From the NCBI GenBank assembly GCA_004010935.1, contig CP026511.1:3534001-3598000 (forward strand): a DNA stretch of 64,000 bases. The letters run 5' to 3'. Origin of the DNA: Pseudomonadaceae bacterium SI-3. Its GTDB lineage: Bacteria; Pseudomonadota; Gammaproteobacteria; Pseudomonadales; Pseudomonadaceae. A program made the position numbers and the translations under genes. This document shows, piece after piece, positions 8,438 through 18,881 of this stretch. Within the stretch, counting starts at the first letter, position 1. The number at the start of each line of letters is the position of its first letter. The notes beneath the pieces were generated by a model, which was not told where the DNA came from, searched no databases, and worked only from the letters and a program-made list of their open reading frames with translations.

Positions 8438-9298
8438 ATGAGCGTGTCGATGGTGTCTTCGAGCCCACGCACTTCGCTAACAAACCAGACCGAACCGGCC
8501 CTGAGCCTGTCCGGCGTCAGCTACTGCCATGCCAACGGTCACGTCGCACTGCGCGACGTTGACCTGCAGATCACGAAAGGCGAGCGCGTTGCGCTTATCG
8601 GTCCCTCTGGCGCAGGCAAGACCACCTTGTTGCGCTTGCTTGCCACGCACGTGCAGCCGAGCAAGGGTGAGTTCGAACTGCTCGGCTGCCAGCCCTGGAC
8701 GTTATCAGTCGGTGCCCGGCAGAAACTGCGTGGTCGCATCGGTCTGATTCATCAGGCACCACCGCTGCCACCTCGCCAACGCGTGATAACCTCGGTGCTG
8801 GCCGGGCGGCTGGGGCACTGGTCGCTCGGCCGCAGTCTGCTCAGTCTGGTCTATCCGCTGGACAAGAACGGCGCAGCCGAAGTACTGGGTAAGCTGGATC
8901 TGGCAGACAAGCTCTATGAGCGCTGCGATCAGTTGTCCGGTGGTCAGTTGCAGCGCGTCGGCATCGCCCGTGCGCTGTACCAGAGCCCGGCGCTCATGCT
9001 GGCAGACGAGCCGGTATCCGCGATGGACCCGGTGCTAGCGGCTTATTCGTTGAACGTACTAAACCGCGAAGCCACGCATTGCCAGGCCACACTCATAGCC
9101 AGCCTGCACGCGGTCGAGCTGGCGCTGGAGCATTTCCCTCGGGTGATTGCCGTTCGTGACGGACGAATCCTGTTCGATAAAGCATCCAACACCGTGACGC
9201 CGGGCGAGCTCGATGCACTCTATGCCAACGACCAGCTAGATGGCTTCGCACGCGTTGAGCCGACACCGGGCCCGAGCCTGCATATTCCTCGATGCTGA
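8438..9298 (+). CDS. ABC importer ATP-binding protein, PhnC-like
   Basis: A 286-residue ATPase. Walker A is GPSGAGKTT (residues 55-63), the signature LSGGQ is at 166-170, and Walker B ALMLADE is at 185-191, followed by a D-loop. A switch His lies in SLHAVE. The layout is that of PhnC-type import ATPases. Its end overlaps the first permease gene by seven bases (9292-9298), so it is translationally coupled. The extra N-terminal residues before ALSLSGVSYC are of uncertain reality; a start at 8450 is also possible, and neither has a strong ribosome binding site. Confidence 0.85.
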   Translation: MSVSMVSSSPRTSLTNQTEPALSLSGVSYCHANGHVALRDVDLQITKGERVALIGPSGAGKTTLLRLLATHVQPSKGEFELLGCQPWTLSVGARQKLRGRIGLIHQAPPLPPRQRVITSVLAGRLGHWSLGRSLLSLVYPLDKNGAAEVLGKLDLADKLYERCDQLSGGQLQRVGIARALYQSPALMLADEPVSAMDPVLAAYSLNVLNREATHCQATLIASLHAVELALEHFPRVIAVRDGRILFDKASNTVTPGELDALYANDQLDGFARVEPTPGPSLHIPRC

Positions 9299-10125
9299 AC
9301 CCCGCCCTCACCCAGCGCGACCCTGCCGCTCGCTCACGCCTGTTGCTGACACTGGTAGCGCTGGCTCTGCTTTGGCCTGGACTGTCATTAAGCGAGCTGG
9401 ATCTCAGCGTGCTCGTCGATGGCAGCAACGCCGACACCATGGGCGCCTTTTTGTCCGGTTTCTGGCCTCCGGCACATGACACGGAATTTCTACTTCTGCT
9501 GGGGCGTGCAACGCTGGAAACGCTCGCCATCGCCACGGCGGGTATGGCGCTGGCACTGGCTGTTGCCATTCCCTGCGCGCTTCTGGCAACACGCGCGCTG
9601 TCGATTTCGGCCCTAAGTCGCGGCGGCCGTCCGCACTGGTGGGCGCAGGCCGTTCGTTGGCCCGTTCGAGGGCTGCTGATCCTGCTACGCAGCGTGCCGG
9701 AAATCGTCTGGGCGCTGCTCTTCGTGCGGGCCGTCGGCCTTGGCCCAACCGCAGGCGTGCTGGCCATCGCCATCACCTACGCCGGCATGCTCGGCAAGGT
9801 CTACGCAGAAATCTTCGAGTCGGTCGATCCGCTGCCTACGCGCGCATTGATCGGCGCGGGCGGTTCACGTCTGCAGGCCTTTGCCTACGGCGTGCTGCCA
9901 CAGGCAACGGGCGAGATGCTGTCCTACACGGTCTATCGCTGGGAGTGCGCCATCCGTGCCTCGGTCGTCATGGGCTTTGTCGGTGCGGGCGGCCTGGGCC
10001 AGCAGATGGATCTGTCGATGCGCATGTTCGCTGGCGGCGAAGTGGCGAGCATGCTGCTGACCTTCCTCCTGCTGGTGCTGCTGGCGGATCTGTTCAGCCA
10101 GCTGCTGCGCAGGAGGTTCGTATGA
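9292..10125 (+). CDS. ABC importer permease 1, PhnE-like
   Basis: A 277-residue inner-membrane protein with about six hydrophobic segments. The coupling-helix (EAA-like) loop is ALIGAGGSRLQAFAYGVLP, with GFVGAGGLGQQM further on, as in PhnE/PtxC permeases. It overlaps the ATPase gene upstream and the second permease gene downstream by four bases (ATGA at 10122-10125). Two separate permease genes in one operon suggest a heterodimeric channel. Confidence 0.85.
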   Translation: MLNPALTQRDPAARSRLLLTLVALALLWPGLSLSELDLSVLVDGSNADTMGAFLSGFWPPAHDTEFLLLLGRATLETLAIATAGMALALAVAIPCALLATRALSISALSRGGRPHWWAQAVRWPVRGLLILLRSVPEIVWALLFVRAVGLGPTAGVLAIAITYAGMLGKVYAEIFESVDPLPTRALIGAGGSRLQAFAYGVLPQATGEMLSYTVYRWECAIRASVVMGFVGAGGLGQQMDLSMRMFAGGEVASMLLTFLLLVLLADLFSQLLRRRFV

Positions 10126-10889
10126 AGTCGCTTGCTCGCTATGCGCTACCGCTATTTCTAATCATGGCGGTGGTCGCTTCGTTCGCCTACTTGCAGCTCG
10201 ACACCAGCGCACTGATGAGCCGTGATGGCGCAGTGCAAATGGGCGAATACGCTGCTGCTTTCTTCAGCCCCGATCTGTCAGCGCCGCACCTGCGCGCAAT
10301 CGCTTACGGCGCCTTGGAAACACTGGCGATGTCGGCCATCGGCACGCTTCTCGCGGCTGTGCTCGGTTTGATACTGGCGCTGCCAGCCTCCGGACGCTTC
10401 GGATTGGTCACCCAGGGCGCTTCACGGCTGCTGCTCAATGCGCTTCGTGCGATACCCGAACTCGTCTGGGCGGCGCTGATGGTGCTGGCGGCGGGCCTGG
10501 GACCGAATGCTGGCACCCTGGCCCTGGCGCTGCACACAGCTGGTGTGCTGGGTCGATTGTTTGCCGAAGCCCTGGAAAACACACCGAGCGCGCCAAGCGA
10601 GGCGTTGCGGCTGGCCGGCAGTGGGCGGATCGGTGCATTCTGCTACGGCACCCTTCCGACGTTATGGCCGCAAATCATGGCTTATACGCTGTATCGCTGG
10701 GAGAACAACATCCGCATGGCCAGCGTGCTCGGCTTCGTCGGCGCCGGCGGCCTCGGACAGATGCTCTACATGAGCCTCAGCCTGTTCCAAGAGGCCCAGG
10801 CCTCGACAGTCATTCTGGCCATGCTGCTGATGGTACTGGCAGTCGATGCGTTGAGTGGCTGGGCGCGCCAGCGCTGGGTGCGCAGCTAG
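10122..10889 (+). CDS. ABC importer permease 2, PhnE-like
   Basis: A 255-residue inner-membrane protein. The start at 10122 is set by a perfect AGGAGG at 10111-10116 inside the end of the first permease gene. The EAA-like loop is ALRLAGSGRIGAFCYGTLP and the downstream motif is GFVGAGGLGQML. It is a paralogue of the preceding permease with the same segment order, and should pair with it to form the membrane channel of the oxyanion-type importer. It is the last gene of the four-gene operon. Confidence 0.85.
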   Translation: MKSLARYALPLFLIMAVVASFAYLQLDTSALMSRDGAVQMGEYAAAFFSPDLSAPHLRAIAYGALETLAMSAIGTLLAAVLGLILALPASGRFGLVTQGASRLLLNALRAIPELVWAALMVLAAGLGPNAGTLALALHTAGVLGRLFAEALENTPSAPSEALRLAGSGRIGAFCYGTLPTLWPQIMAYTLYRWENNIRMASVLGFVGAGGLGQMLYMSLSLFQEAQASTVILAMLLMVLAVDALSGWARQRWVRS

Positions 10890-10902
10890 CGACTGACTTG
10901 AA

Positions 10903-11220
10903 TCAGTGCAGGCTGGGCTTCGCTGCCCTTTCCTGCACCAACACCCAGGGCGCAACAACAACGGCCCAGAGTGACGGATCGCGTTCAAGCCAGTCTTGGG
11001 CCTGCCCTGCCTCAAGCTTGCCGAGATGGCCTTCTGCTAGCCATGCGGTCACTTTTTCCCGATCATCCTTGGCGACCGCCTGTGCCGCAGCGATCAGATC
11101 AAAGTCACTGGCCACCCGCAGCAGCGCACCACGAGCAAAGAACGGTTGCAGCTCCTGCCAGGTAATCGAGGCTGTTTCACCCAGCAGCTTGGCATAGAGA
11201 GTGCTTGAATCTTCGCTCAT
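10903..11220 (-). CDS. DUF2288 family protein
   Basis: A 105-residue soluble protein beginning MSEDSSTLYAKLLGETASITWQEL. The ATG at 11220 is preferred to one three codons upstream because family members begin this way. LYAKLLGET.SI.W.EL..FFARG......DLDLI....A is the DUF2288 pattern as I recall it; no function is established. It is convergent with the importer operon and lies between two transport systems. It ends in WVLVQERAAKPSLH. Confidence 0.72.
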   Translation of the reverse strand: MSEDSSTLYAKLLGETASITWQELQPFFARGALLRVASDFDLIAAAQAVAKDDREKVTAWLAEGHLGKLEAGQAQDWLERDPSLWAVVVAPWVLVQERAAKPSLH

Positions 11221-11419
11221 GAGGTCCACCCGGTCTAAAAGGGCGCAATGATAGCGCTCGGGTAAATCTCATCAAGCGGATGGAATTCCTGACTGTGCAA
11301 ACAGGTGCTGACGCTTCTACACTGTGCCGGTACAGTTGCCGTACCGTTTGGGGACGTTGAGCCCTTAACGACACTGCAGCCCGCAGGATCCAAACAATAA
11401 TGATGCAAGTGGAGCGCAT

Positions 11420-12538
11420 ATGAAGACCAAGCAGCGTCTTTCGAAACTATTCATGGCTATCGCTTTGACGGGTGCAGCGAGCTACACGCTGGCCGCCGAC
11501 AACATCAAGATCGGCTTGGCCGGTCCGGTTACCGGGGCTGTCGCGCAGTACGGGGACATGCAGTTCATCGGTGCCCAGATGGCCATCGAGCAAATCAACA
11601 AGGAAGGTGGCGTCAACGGTCAGCAGCTTGAAGGTATCGTTTATGACGACGCCTGCGACCCCAAGCAGGCCGTGGCGGTTGCCAACAAGATCGTTAACGA
11701 CGAGGTCAGCTTCGTCGTTGGTCACCTCTGCTCCAGCTCCACCCAGCCGGCGTCCGATATCTATGAAGACGAAGGCATTCTGATGATTACCGCAGCGTCG
11801 ACCAGCCCGGACATCACCTCTCGTGGCTACGAGCTGATCTTCCGTACCATCGGTCTGGACAGCCTGCAGGGCCCGACCGCCGGTAACTACATCGCAGACA
11901 CCGTCAAGCCAAAGAATGTAGCTGTTATCCACGACAAGCAGCAGTACGGCGAAGGCATTGCGACCGCGGTCAAGGAAACCCTGGAGAAGAAAGGCGTCAA
12001 GGTTGGCCTGTTCGAGGGCATCAACGCTGGCGACAAGGACTTCTCCTCGATGATTTCCAAGCTCAAGCAGGAGAATGTCGACTTCGTCTACTACGGCGGC
12101 TATCACCCAGAGCTGGGCCTGCTGCTGCGTCAAGCCAAGGAGAAGGGCCTGAATGTCCGTTTCATGGGCCCAGAAGGTGTAGGCAACAAGGAAATCTCCG
12201 CCATTGCCGGCCCGGCTTCCGAAGGCCTGCTGGTCACGCTCCCGCAATCTTTCGATCAGGATCCGCGCAACCAGAAGCTGGTCGACGCATTCAAGGCGAA
12301 GAAGCAGGACCCGAGCGGCCCGTTCGTGTTCCCGGCCTACGCCGCTGTTCAAGTCATTGCCGAGGGTATCGAGAAAGCCGGCAGCACTGACACCGCCAAG
12401 GTGGCCGAAGCGCTGCGCAGCAACACCTTCGACACGCCGACCGGCAACCTCTCGTTCGACGAGAAGGGTGACCTGAAAGACTTCAACTTCGTGGTTTACG
12501 AATGGCACCAGGACGGCACCAAGACCGAAGCCAAGTAA
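11420..12538 (+). CDS. braC: Branched-chain amino-acid ABC importer, periplasmic binding protein
   Basis: A 372-residue periplasmic protein with a Sec signal peptide cut after TLA (about residue 25). The type-I binding fold begins DNIKIGLAGPVTGAVAQYGD. DDACDPKQAVAVANKIV and VVGHLCSSSTQPA carry the pair of Cys expected to form the LivJ/BraC disulfide and the Ser/Thr ligand loop for the amino-acid carboxylate and amine. It binds Leu, Ile, Val and often Ala or Thr for import. A terminator follows, and the remaining importer genes begin about 260 bases on, which would let BraC be made in excess. Confidence 0.93.
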   Translation: MKTKQRLSKLFMAIALTGAASYTLAADNIKIGLAGPVTGAVAQYGDMQFIGAQMAIEQINKEGGVNGQQLEGIVYDDACDPKQAVAVANKIVNDEVSFVVGHLCSSSTQPASDIYEDEGILMITAASTSPDITSRGYELIFRTIGLDSLQGPTAGNYIADTVKPKNVAVIHDKQQYGEGIATAVKETLEKKGVKVGLFEGINAGDKDFSSMISKLKQENVDFVYYGGYHPELGLLLRQAKEKGLNVRFMGPEGVGNKEISAIAGPASEGLLVTLPQSFDQDPRNQKLVDAFKAKKQDPSGPFVFPAYAAVQVIAEGIEKAGSTDTAKVAEALRSNTFDTPTGNLSFDEKGDLKDFNFVVYEWHQDGTKTEAK

Positions 12539-12560
12539 ACCTATAACCACAACCGATCCG

Positions 12561-12592
12561 AAGCCCACGGCATCCGCTGTGGGCTTTGTTTT
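12561..12592 (+). terminator. Rho-independent terminator after braC
   Basis: AGCCCAC pairs with GTGGGCT around a short loop, followed by a T-rich stretch (TTTGTTTT). It lies 23 bases past the braC stop and would separate BraC from the downstream importer genes. Confidence 0.75.
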
Positions 12593-12799
12593 AGCTGATC
12601 GGGGCCAACCCGGCCACAAGCACGGGACGCCCCAGCAACACCTTCAACCAAGCGAGTGGCCTGCACAGCTGGCCCGCCTCGAACCTGGCCCGTGCGTGAT
12701 CCGCATATAGCCCTTGGCGCCGCATTCTCCGTGCAGCGTGTTCGAAGCAGGTCCGCCTTGGCGGTCGAGCACGGGCTGCTGGGTGTTCAGGAGAATGTA

Positions 12800-13719
<920 letters not shown>

Positions 13720-13723
<4 letters not shown>

Positions 13724-14976
13724 CTCGCAATCTGCGCACCGCATTTTTCAGCGCACTGCTGGTATTTGCCGTAGCGGTACCGGTTTTCGGTCTGAAACTC
13801 ACCACTGTCGGCATTCGACTCGAAGTTCATGGCAGCGACGCTCAGACCTTCTGGATCATCGCAGCCTGTGCGGTTGCGATGTTCTTCTGGCAGCTGTTCC
13901 GTCACCACGCGGCGGCCGGCTGGGCGGCGTCGCCTAACCTGCCGAGCATACCGGCCGGAGCGGGCAACTTCCTGACCCTGCCGTCGACCCAGCGTTACAT
14001 CATCATCGGCCTGATTCTGCTCGCACTGGTGTGGCCATTCTTCGGCTCACGCGGCGCGGTGGATATCGCCACGCTGATTCTGATCTACGTGATGCTCGGC
14101 CTCGGCCTGAACATCGTGGTCGGCCTGGCAGGCTTGCTGGATCTCGGTTACGTCGGTTTCTATGCCGTTGGCGCTTATACCTATGCCCTGCTCTCGCACT
14201 ACTACGGGATCGGATTCTGGGTGGCGTTGCCGATTGCTGGGGCCATGGCCGCGCTGTTCGGCTTCCTGCTGGGCTTCCCGGTGCTCCGCCTGCGCGGGGA
14301 TTATCTGGCCATCGTGACCCTGGGCTTTGGTGAGATCATCCGTCTGTTGCTGCGCAACATGACCGATCTCACCGGCGGCCCGAACGGCATCAGCGGTATC
14401 GACAAGCCGACGCTGTTCGGCCTCTCGTTCGACCGCCGCGCCGCCGAAGGCATGCAGACCTTCCACGAGTTTTTCGGTTTGGAATATCAATCCATCAACA
14501 AGGTGATCTTCCTCTACTTGATCGCCGTGCTGCTGGTATTGCTGACCCTGTTCGTGATCAACCGCCTGCTGCGCATGCCCATCGGCCGCGCCTGGGAAGC
14601 CTTGCGTGAAGATGAGATTGCCTGCCGCGCGCTGGGCATGAACCCCACCGTGATCAAGCTTTCCGCCTTCACCTTGGGTGCGACCTTTGCCGGTTTCGCC
14701 GGCAGCTTTTTCGCGGCGCGCCAGGGCTTGGTATCCCCGGAGTCGTTCACCTTCATCGAATCGGCCATCATCCTCGCCATCGTCGTGCTGGGCGGCATGG
14801 GCTCGCAGTTGGGGGTGATTCTCGCCGCCATCGTGATGATCCTGCTGCCTGAACTGATGCGTGAGTTCAGCGAGTACCGCATGCTGATGTTCGGCGCCTT
14901 GATGGTGCTGATGATGATCTGGCGTCCGCAGGGGCTGCTGCCCATGCAACGCCCCCACATGGAGCTGAAGCGATGA
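13720..14976 (+). CDS. braE: Branched-chain amino-acid ABC importer permease, LivM-like
   Basis: A 418-residue permease. An N-terminal region of about 110 residues with extra hydrophobic segments is followed by the LivM core. The core motifs are [53 protein letters not shown] and [16 protein letters not shown]. The long N terminus is normal for LivM/BraE. It overlaps braD before it and braF after it by four bases each (ATGA), so the membrane and ATPase subunits are coupled. Confidence 0.93.
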
Positions 14977-15740
14977 GCCGCCCGATTCTAGAAGTAAGCG
15001 GCCTGACCATGCGCTTCGGCGGCCTTTTGGCTGTCAACGGGGTTGGCCTGACCGTACATGACAAACAAGTGGTCTCGATGATCGGCCCCAACGGCGCTGG
15101 CAAGACCACGGTATTCAATTGCCTTACCGGCTTCTACCAGCCCACCGACGGCAAGATCCTGCTCGACGGCGAAGCGATCCAGGGCTTGCCCGGCCACAAG
15201 ATTGCCCGCAAGGGCGTGGTGCGTACATTCCAGAACGTTCGCCTGTTCAAGGACATGACTGCCATCGAGAACTTGTTGGTCGCCCAACACCGGCACCTGA
15301 ACACCGGCTTTCTGTCCGGCCTGTTGAAGACCAAGGCGTTTCGCAAGAGCGAGCGCCAGGCGATGGATTTCGCCGCGCATTGGCTCGATCAGGTCAACCT
15401 GACCGATATCGCCAACCGCCCTGCCGGCACCCTCGCCTATGGCCAGCAGCGGCGGCTGGAAATCGCGCGCTGCATGATGACGCGCCCGCGCATCCTCATG
15501 CTCGACGAGCCGGCAGCGGGGCTGAACCCAAAGGAAACCGAAGACCTGAAGGCGCTGATCGGCATGCTGCGCGACACCCATGGCGTCACGGTGCTGCTCA
15601 TCGAGCACGACATGAAACTGGTCATGAGCATTTCCGACCACATCGTCGTGATCAATCAGGGTTGTCCGCTGGCCGACGGCACGCCGGAGCAGATCCGTGA
15701 CAATCCGGACGTGATCAAAGCCTATCTGGGAGAGGCGTAA
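14973..15740 (+). CDS. braF: Branched-chain amino-acid ABC importer ATPase, LivG-like
   Basis: A 255-residue ATPase. Walker A is GPNGAGKTT (about residues 36-44). The LivG-type insert with [18 protein letters not shown] follows, then the signature [12 protein letters not shown] and Walker [14 protein letters not shown]. The switch His is in [33 protein letters not shown] is typical of LivG/BraF rather than LivF. It is the first of two ATPase subunits, which should dimerise as BraF-BraG. Confidence 0.94.
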   Translation: MSRPILEVSGLTMRFGGLLAVNGVGLTVHDKQVVSMIGPNGAGKTTVFNCLTGFYQPTDGKILLDGEAIQGLPGHKIARKGVVRTFQNVRLFKDMTAIENLLVAQHRHLNTGFLSGLLKTKAFRKSERQAMDFAAHWLDQVNLTDIANRPAGTLAYGQQRRLEIARCMMTRPRILMLDEPAAGLNPKETEDLKALIGMLRDTHGVTVLLIEHDMKLVMSISDHIVVINQGCPLADGTPEQIRDNPDVIKAYLGEA

Positions 15741-15742
15741 CC

Positions 15743-16444
15743 ATGCTGTATTTCGAAAACGTCTCGACCTTTTACGGCAAGATCCAGGCGCTGCATAACG
15801 TCAATGTCGAAGTCCGCAAGGGCGAGATCGTCACCCTGATCGGTGCAAACGGCGCCGGTAAATCGACCCTTCTGATGACGCTCTGCGGTACGCCCATGGC
15901 GTCCGAAGGCAGCATCCGCTTCGAGGGCGAAGAGCTGGTCGGCAAGCAGACCTTCGACATCATGCGCAAGGACATTGCCGTGGTGCCCGAAGGGCGGCGC
16001 ATCTTTGCCCGCCTGACGGTCGAGGAAAATCTGGCCATGGGAGGGTTCTTCACCAACAAGGCGGATTTCCAGGAGCAGCTGGACAAGGTGTTGTTGCTGT
16101 TTCCACGACTGAAGGAGCGCTTCCAACAGCGTGGCGGCACCATGTCCGGCGGCGAGCAGCAGATGCTCGCCATTGCCCGCGCGCTGATGAGCAAGCCCAA
16201 GCTGCTGCTGCTCGACGAACCATCGCTGGGGCTGGCGCCGATCATCATTCAGCAGATCTTTGACATCATCGAGCAGCTGCGTGAAGACGGCGTGACCATC
16301 TTCCTGGTCGAGCAGAACGCCAACCAGGCGCTCAAGCTGGCCGACCGCGCCTACGTGCTGGAGAACGGTCATATCGTCATGCAGGGCAGTGGCGAAGAGC
16401 TGCTGGTCAACCCCAAGGTCCGCGACGCCTACCTGGGCGGCTGA
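15743..16444 (+). CDS. braG: Branched-chain amino-acid ABC importer ATPase, LivF-like
   Basis: A 233-residue ATPase starting two bases after the braF stop. Walker A is GANGAGKST, the signature is MSGGEQQMLAIARALM, and Walker B is LLLLDEPSLGLAP. AVVPEGRRIFARLTVEENL is the LivF diagnostic stretch. The switch region is FLVEQNANQALKLADRAYVLENG. It is the last gene of the importer operon and a strong terminator follows at once. Confidence 0.94.
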   Translation: MLYFENVSTFYGKIQALHNVNVEVRKGEIVTLIGANGAGKSTLLMTLCGTPMASEGSIRFEGEELVGKQTFDIMRKDIAVVPEGRRIFARLTVEENLAMGGFFTNKADFQEQLDKVLLLFPRLKERFQQRGGTMSGGEQQMLAIARALMSKPKLLLLDEPSLGLAPIIIQQIFDIIEQLREDGVTIFLVEQNANQALKLADRAYVLENGHIVMQGSGEELLVNPKVRDAYLGG

Positions 16445-16456
16445 TTCTGGGATGGG

Positions 16457-16486
16457 GAAAAAGCCGGGCACTTGCCCGGCTTTTTC
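16457..16486 (+). terminator. Rho-independent terminator after braG
   Basis: AAAAAGCCGGGCACTTGCCC runs into GGCTTTTT, a strong GC stem flanked by A and T tracts. It lies 13 bases after the braG stop and the T tract on the plus strand follows the stem. Confidence 0.88.
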
Positions 16487-16647
16487 ATGTTCGCACGCAA
16501 GGGATGACAAGCGCGGACGGAGCCTTTATCGTGCTCCGCGTCACGTCATTCCCGACGCCCACCAGGGTGTCCCGACGAGCCCCCTGGATCAGCAGACAGG
16601 GCATAACTGAGCTGGCAATTCTGAACTCAACTCAGGAGAAGCCGGCC

Positions 16648-18003
16648 ATGACTGCCAGCCGTATCTGGATCAAGAACCCCCTCGCCCTCTACACCGCCAA
16701 CGATCACAAAGCCCCAGGCGGGCTGGTGATCGACCAAGGCGTCATTGTCGAAATGCTCGGCGCCGGGCAATCGCCATCGTTCGCCGTCGACAGCACTTTC
16801 GACGCCCGAGAGCACGTCGTGCTGCCGGGGCTGATCAACACGCACCACCATTTCTACCAAACCCTCACACGCGCCTGGGGCCCCGTGGTCAACCAGCCGC
16901 TGTTTCCGTGGCTGAAGACCCTGTATCCGGTCTGGGCCCGCCTGACACCGGATCGCCTGGCGCTCGCCAGTAAGGTGGCACTGGCCGAGCTGCTGCTGTC
17001 CGGCTGCACCACCGCGGCGGATCACCACTACCTATTTCCGGATGGCCTCGAAAACGCTATTGACATACAGATCGACGTTGTCCGCGAGCTGGGCATGCGC
17101 GCCATGCTCACCCGGGGTTCCATGAGCCTGGGCGAAGCCGAAGGCGGACTGCCGCCGCAACATACCGTACAGACAGCCGAAGCGATTCTTGAGGACAGCG
17201 AGCGGCTGATCGGCCTCTATCACGAACGAGGCGCCGGTGCGCAGATACAGATCGGCCTAGCGCCCTGCTCACCGTTTTCGGTTACCCCGGAAATCATGCG
17301 CGCCAGCGCCGCGCTGGCCGAACACCACGACGTGCGTCTGCACACGCACCTGGCTGAAACCCTGGACGAAGAAGAGTTCTGCCTGCAGCGCTTCGGCCTG
17401 CGCACCGTGGACTACCTGGACAGCGTTGGCTGGTTATCGGAGCGGACGTGGCTGGCGCACGGCATTCATTTCAACGACGAGGAAATCGCCCGCCTCGGCG
17501 CGGCCGGCACCGGCATTTGTCATTGCCCGTGCTCGAACATGCGACTGGCCTCAGGCATCTGCCCAACCGTGGCGCTTGAAGCGGCGGGAGCGCCTATTGG
17601 CCTCGGCGTGGATGGTTCGGCCTCCAACGATGCCTCGAACATGATTCTTGAAGCCAGGCAGGCGCTATATATCCAGCGGCTGCGCTACGGTGCCGAAGAG
17701 ATCACGCCTGAGCGGGCTCTGGGCTGGGCGACCCGCGGCTCGGCACGGCTACTGGGACGCGACGATGTGGGCGAGCTGGCTGTCGGCAAGCAAGCCGATC
17801 TGGCCCTGTTCAAACTCGACGAACTGCGTTTTTCCGGCAGCCACGACCCGATCTCGGCCCTGCTGCTATGCGGTGCCGACCGTGCGGATCGGGTGATGGT
17901 CGGCGGGAAGTGGCGCGTGATCGATGGCCAGATCGACGGTCTGGACGTGGCCGAACTGATTGCCAACCACAGTCAGGCCGCACGCGAACTGATCGCGGGC
18001 TAG
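16648..18003 (+). CDS. 8-oxoguanine deaminase (amidohydrolase)
   Basis: A 451-residue amidohydrolase-superfamily enzyme. The ATG at 16648 is set by AGGAGA nine bases upstream; the earlier frame is unlike family N termini. Metal-site motifs are LPGLINTHHHFYQTL, HTHLAET, LAHGIHF and GLGVDGSASND, the mononuclear-metal layout of cytosine/guanine deaminase relatives. Pseudomonas proteins of this length and with the THHHFYQTLTRA motif are annotated as 8-oxoguanine deaminase, which releases ammonia and leaves urate from oxidised guanine. Urate is the substrate of the downstream purine pathway, so the gene fits its surroundings. Isocytosine or related pterin deamination cannot be excluded. Confidence 0.85.
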   Translation: MTASRIWIKNPLALYTANDHKAPGGLVIDQGVIVEMLGAGQSPSFAVDSTFDAREHVVLPGLINTHHHFYQTLTRAWGPVVNQPLFPWLKTLYPVWARLTPDRLALASKVALAELLLSGCTTAADHHYLFPDGLENAIDIQIDVVRELGMRAMLTRGSMSLGEAEGGLPPQHTVQTAEAILEDSERLIGLYHERGAGAQIQIGLAPCSPFSVTPEIMRASAALAEHHDVRLHTHLAETLDEEEFCLQRFGLRTVDYLDSVGWLSERTWLAHGIHFNDEEIARLGAAGTGICHCPCSNMRLASGICPTVALEAAGAPIGLGVDGSASNDASNMILEARQALYIQRLRYGAEEITPERALGWATRGSARLLGRDDVGELAVGKQADLALFKLDELRFSGSHDPISALLLCGADRADRVMVGGKWRVIDGQIDGLDVAELIANHSQAARELIAG

Positions 18004-18046
18004 TCCCGAGGCAGAGGTTTCGCTCAAGGGCTGGCGAGTCGTATGA

Positions 18047-18070
18047 CCGGCGAGCCACGACGCTCGCCGG
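18047..18070. repeat. 9-bp perfect inverted repeat between convergent genes
   Basis: CCGGCGAGC and GCTCGCCGG enclose a six-base loop. The hairpin lies between the convergent deaminase and deoxyribosyltransferase genes. There is no T tract, so it is not a classical terminator; it may be a REP-like or RNA-stabilising hairpin. Confidence 0.5.
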
Positions 18071-18185
18071 CGTCAGGACTGAGCAGCCAGCTTCTCAGTT
18101 CTTCGATAAACCAATCTTGAGCGAAACACGCGGGTCAAAAGCAAACTGCCGGGCCAGGTCGGACGGCCAGTTTGCTCAGGCGCGT

Positions 18186-18710
18186 CTATGCATGCGGCGT
18201 TGGGCGCAGCGCCTTGGCCATGCACTGCAGAGCCTCACGCGGCCCACCGCAAATCAGCGTAGTGGGCACAGCCAGCATGAGATTCAGGGGCAGGTCGAAC
18301 GCTTCCAGTTGCAACCCATCGCAGTCGAGGCCAGGCACGCCACAGAGCTGCGGATGCTGACGTTGCAAGCGTTCGGCATAACTGCCCTCCCCCTCCAGAT
18401 AGCCATAGATCGGCTTGCCCTGTGCCACGGCATAACCGACTTCGAAACTGGTGCCGCTGTCCGGCTCACCACCGCGAAAGAAGTTCAGATCGGCAAGCAC
18501 CGCATCGGCTTGATTGAGCAAGTCCAGGTTAGCCCGGTAGATCCAGGCTGCCTGCTGACGCGGTGCCTCGATCCCGTTCGGCACCTGCTTATCCAGCGGA
18601 TACAAACCGATGAAGCCGAACTCGCTACACAACGCTTTGAGCCGCTCACCATGTTCAAGCGCGTCCGACCGGAACACACCGGGGCCGGCGAGGTAAATAC
18701 GCAACGTCAT
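18186..18710 (-). CDS. Nucleoside 2-deoxyribosyltransferase family protein
   Basis: A 174-residue protein. RIYLAGPGVFRSDA opens the fold, ANLDLLNQADAVLADLNFFRG carries the substrate loop, and EPDSGTSFEVGYAVAQGKPIYGY contains the catalytic Glu in the GTSFE motif of this family. Relatives exchange or hydrolyse the glycosidic bond of 2-deoxynucleosides and damaged nucleotides. It is convergent with 8-oxoguanine deaminase, and together they suggest salvage or clean-up of unusual purine nucleosides. Substrate preference cannot be read here. Confidence 0.85.
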   Translation of the reverse strand: MTLRIYLAGPGVFRSDALEHGERLKALCSEFGFIGLYPLDKQVPNGIEAPRQQAAWIYRANLDLLNQADAVLADLNFFRGGEPDSGTSFEVGYAVAQGKPIYGYLEGEGSYAERLQRQHPQLCGVPGLDCDGLQLEAFDLPLNLMLAVPTTLICGGPREALQCMAKALRPTPHA

Positions 18711-18735
18711 TGAGGTTTCCGTACGACTGAGCAGG

Positions 18736-18881
18736 TCATAGCCCGATCAGCGCAAGCACAATGAAGGAGGCGAACAGCACGAACAGGGTCGTCCCTCGAT
18801 CGCGTAAGTTTCACCTTCGTTCAAATTGATAACGGCAAAAATGATAGTGATCAGAACGACGGTTAGCTGCGCCGGCGTCAT
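18736..18881 (-). pseudogene. Possible small membrane-protein gene with a frameshift
   Basis: From the ATG at 18881 the frame reads MTPAQLTVVLITIIFAVINLNEGETYAIEG and then turns into a Cys- and Pro-rich non-membrane tail. A one-base shift near GGACGACC (about 18787-18792) would continue TLFVLFASFIVLALIGL to a stop at 18736-18738. The result would be a protein of about 48 residues with two hydrophobic segments around a short acidic loop. Two membrane-like halves in adjacent frames are hard to explain by chance, but the gene is tiny. It may be a real pseudogene, a sequencing error or coincidence. Confidence 0.35.

Noticed and set aside
11320..11360. Possible sigma-54 promoter before braC (GG ... 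GC elements)
   Set aside because: The GG and GC are separated by seven bases instead of the required ten.
11447..12619. A 390-codon minus-strand frame opposite braC
   Set aside because: It mirrors braC codon structure, shows no family motif, and would run through the braC terminator.
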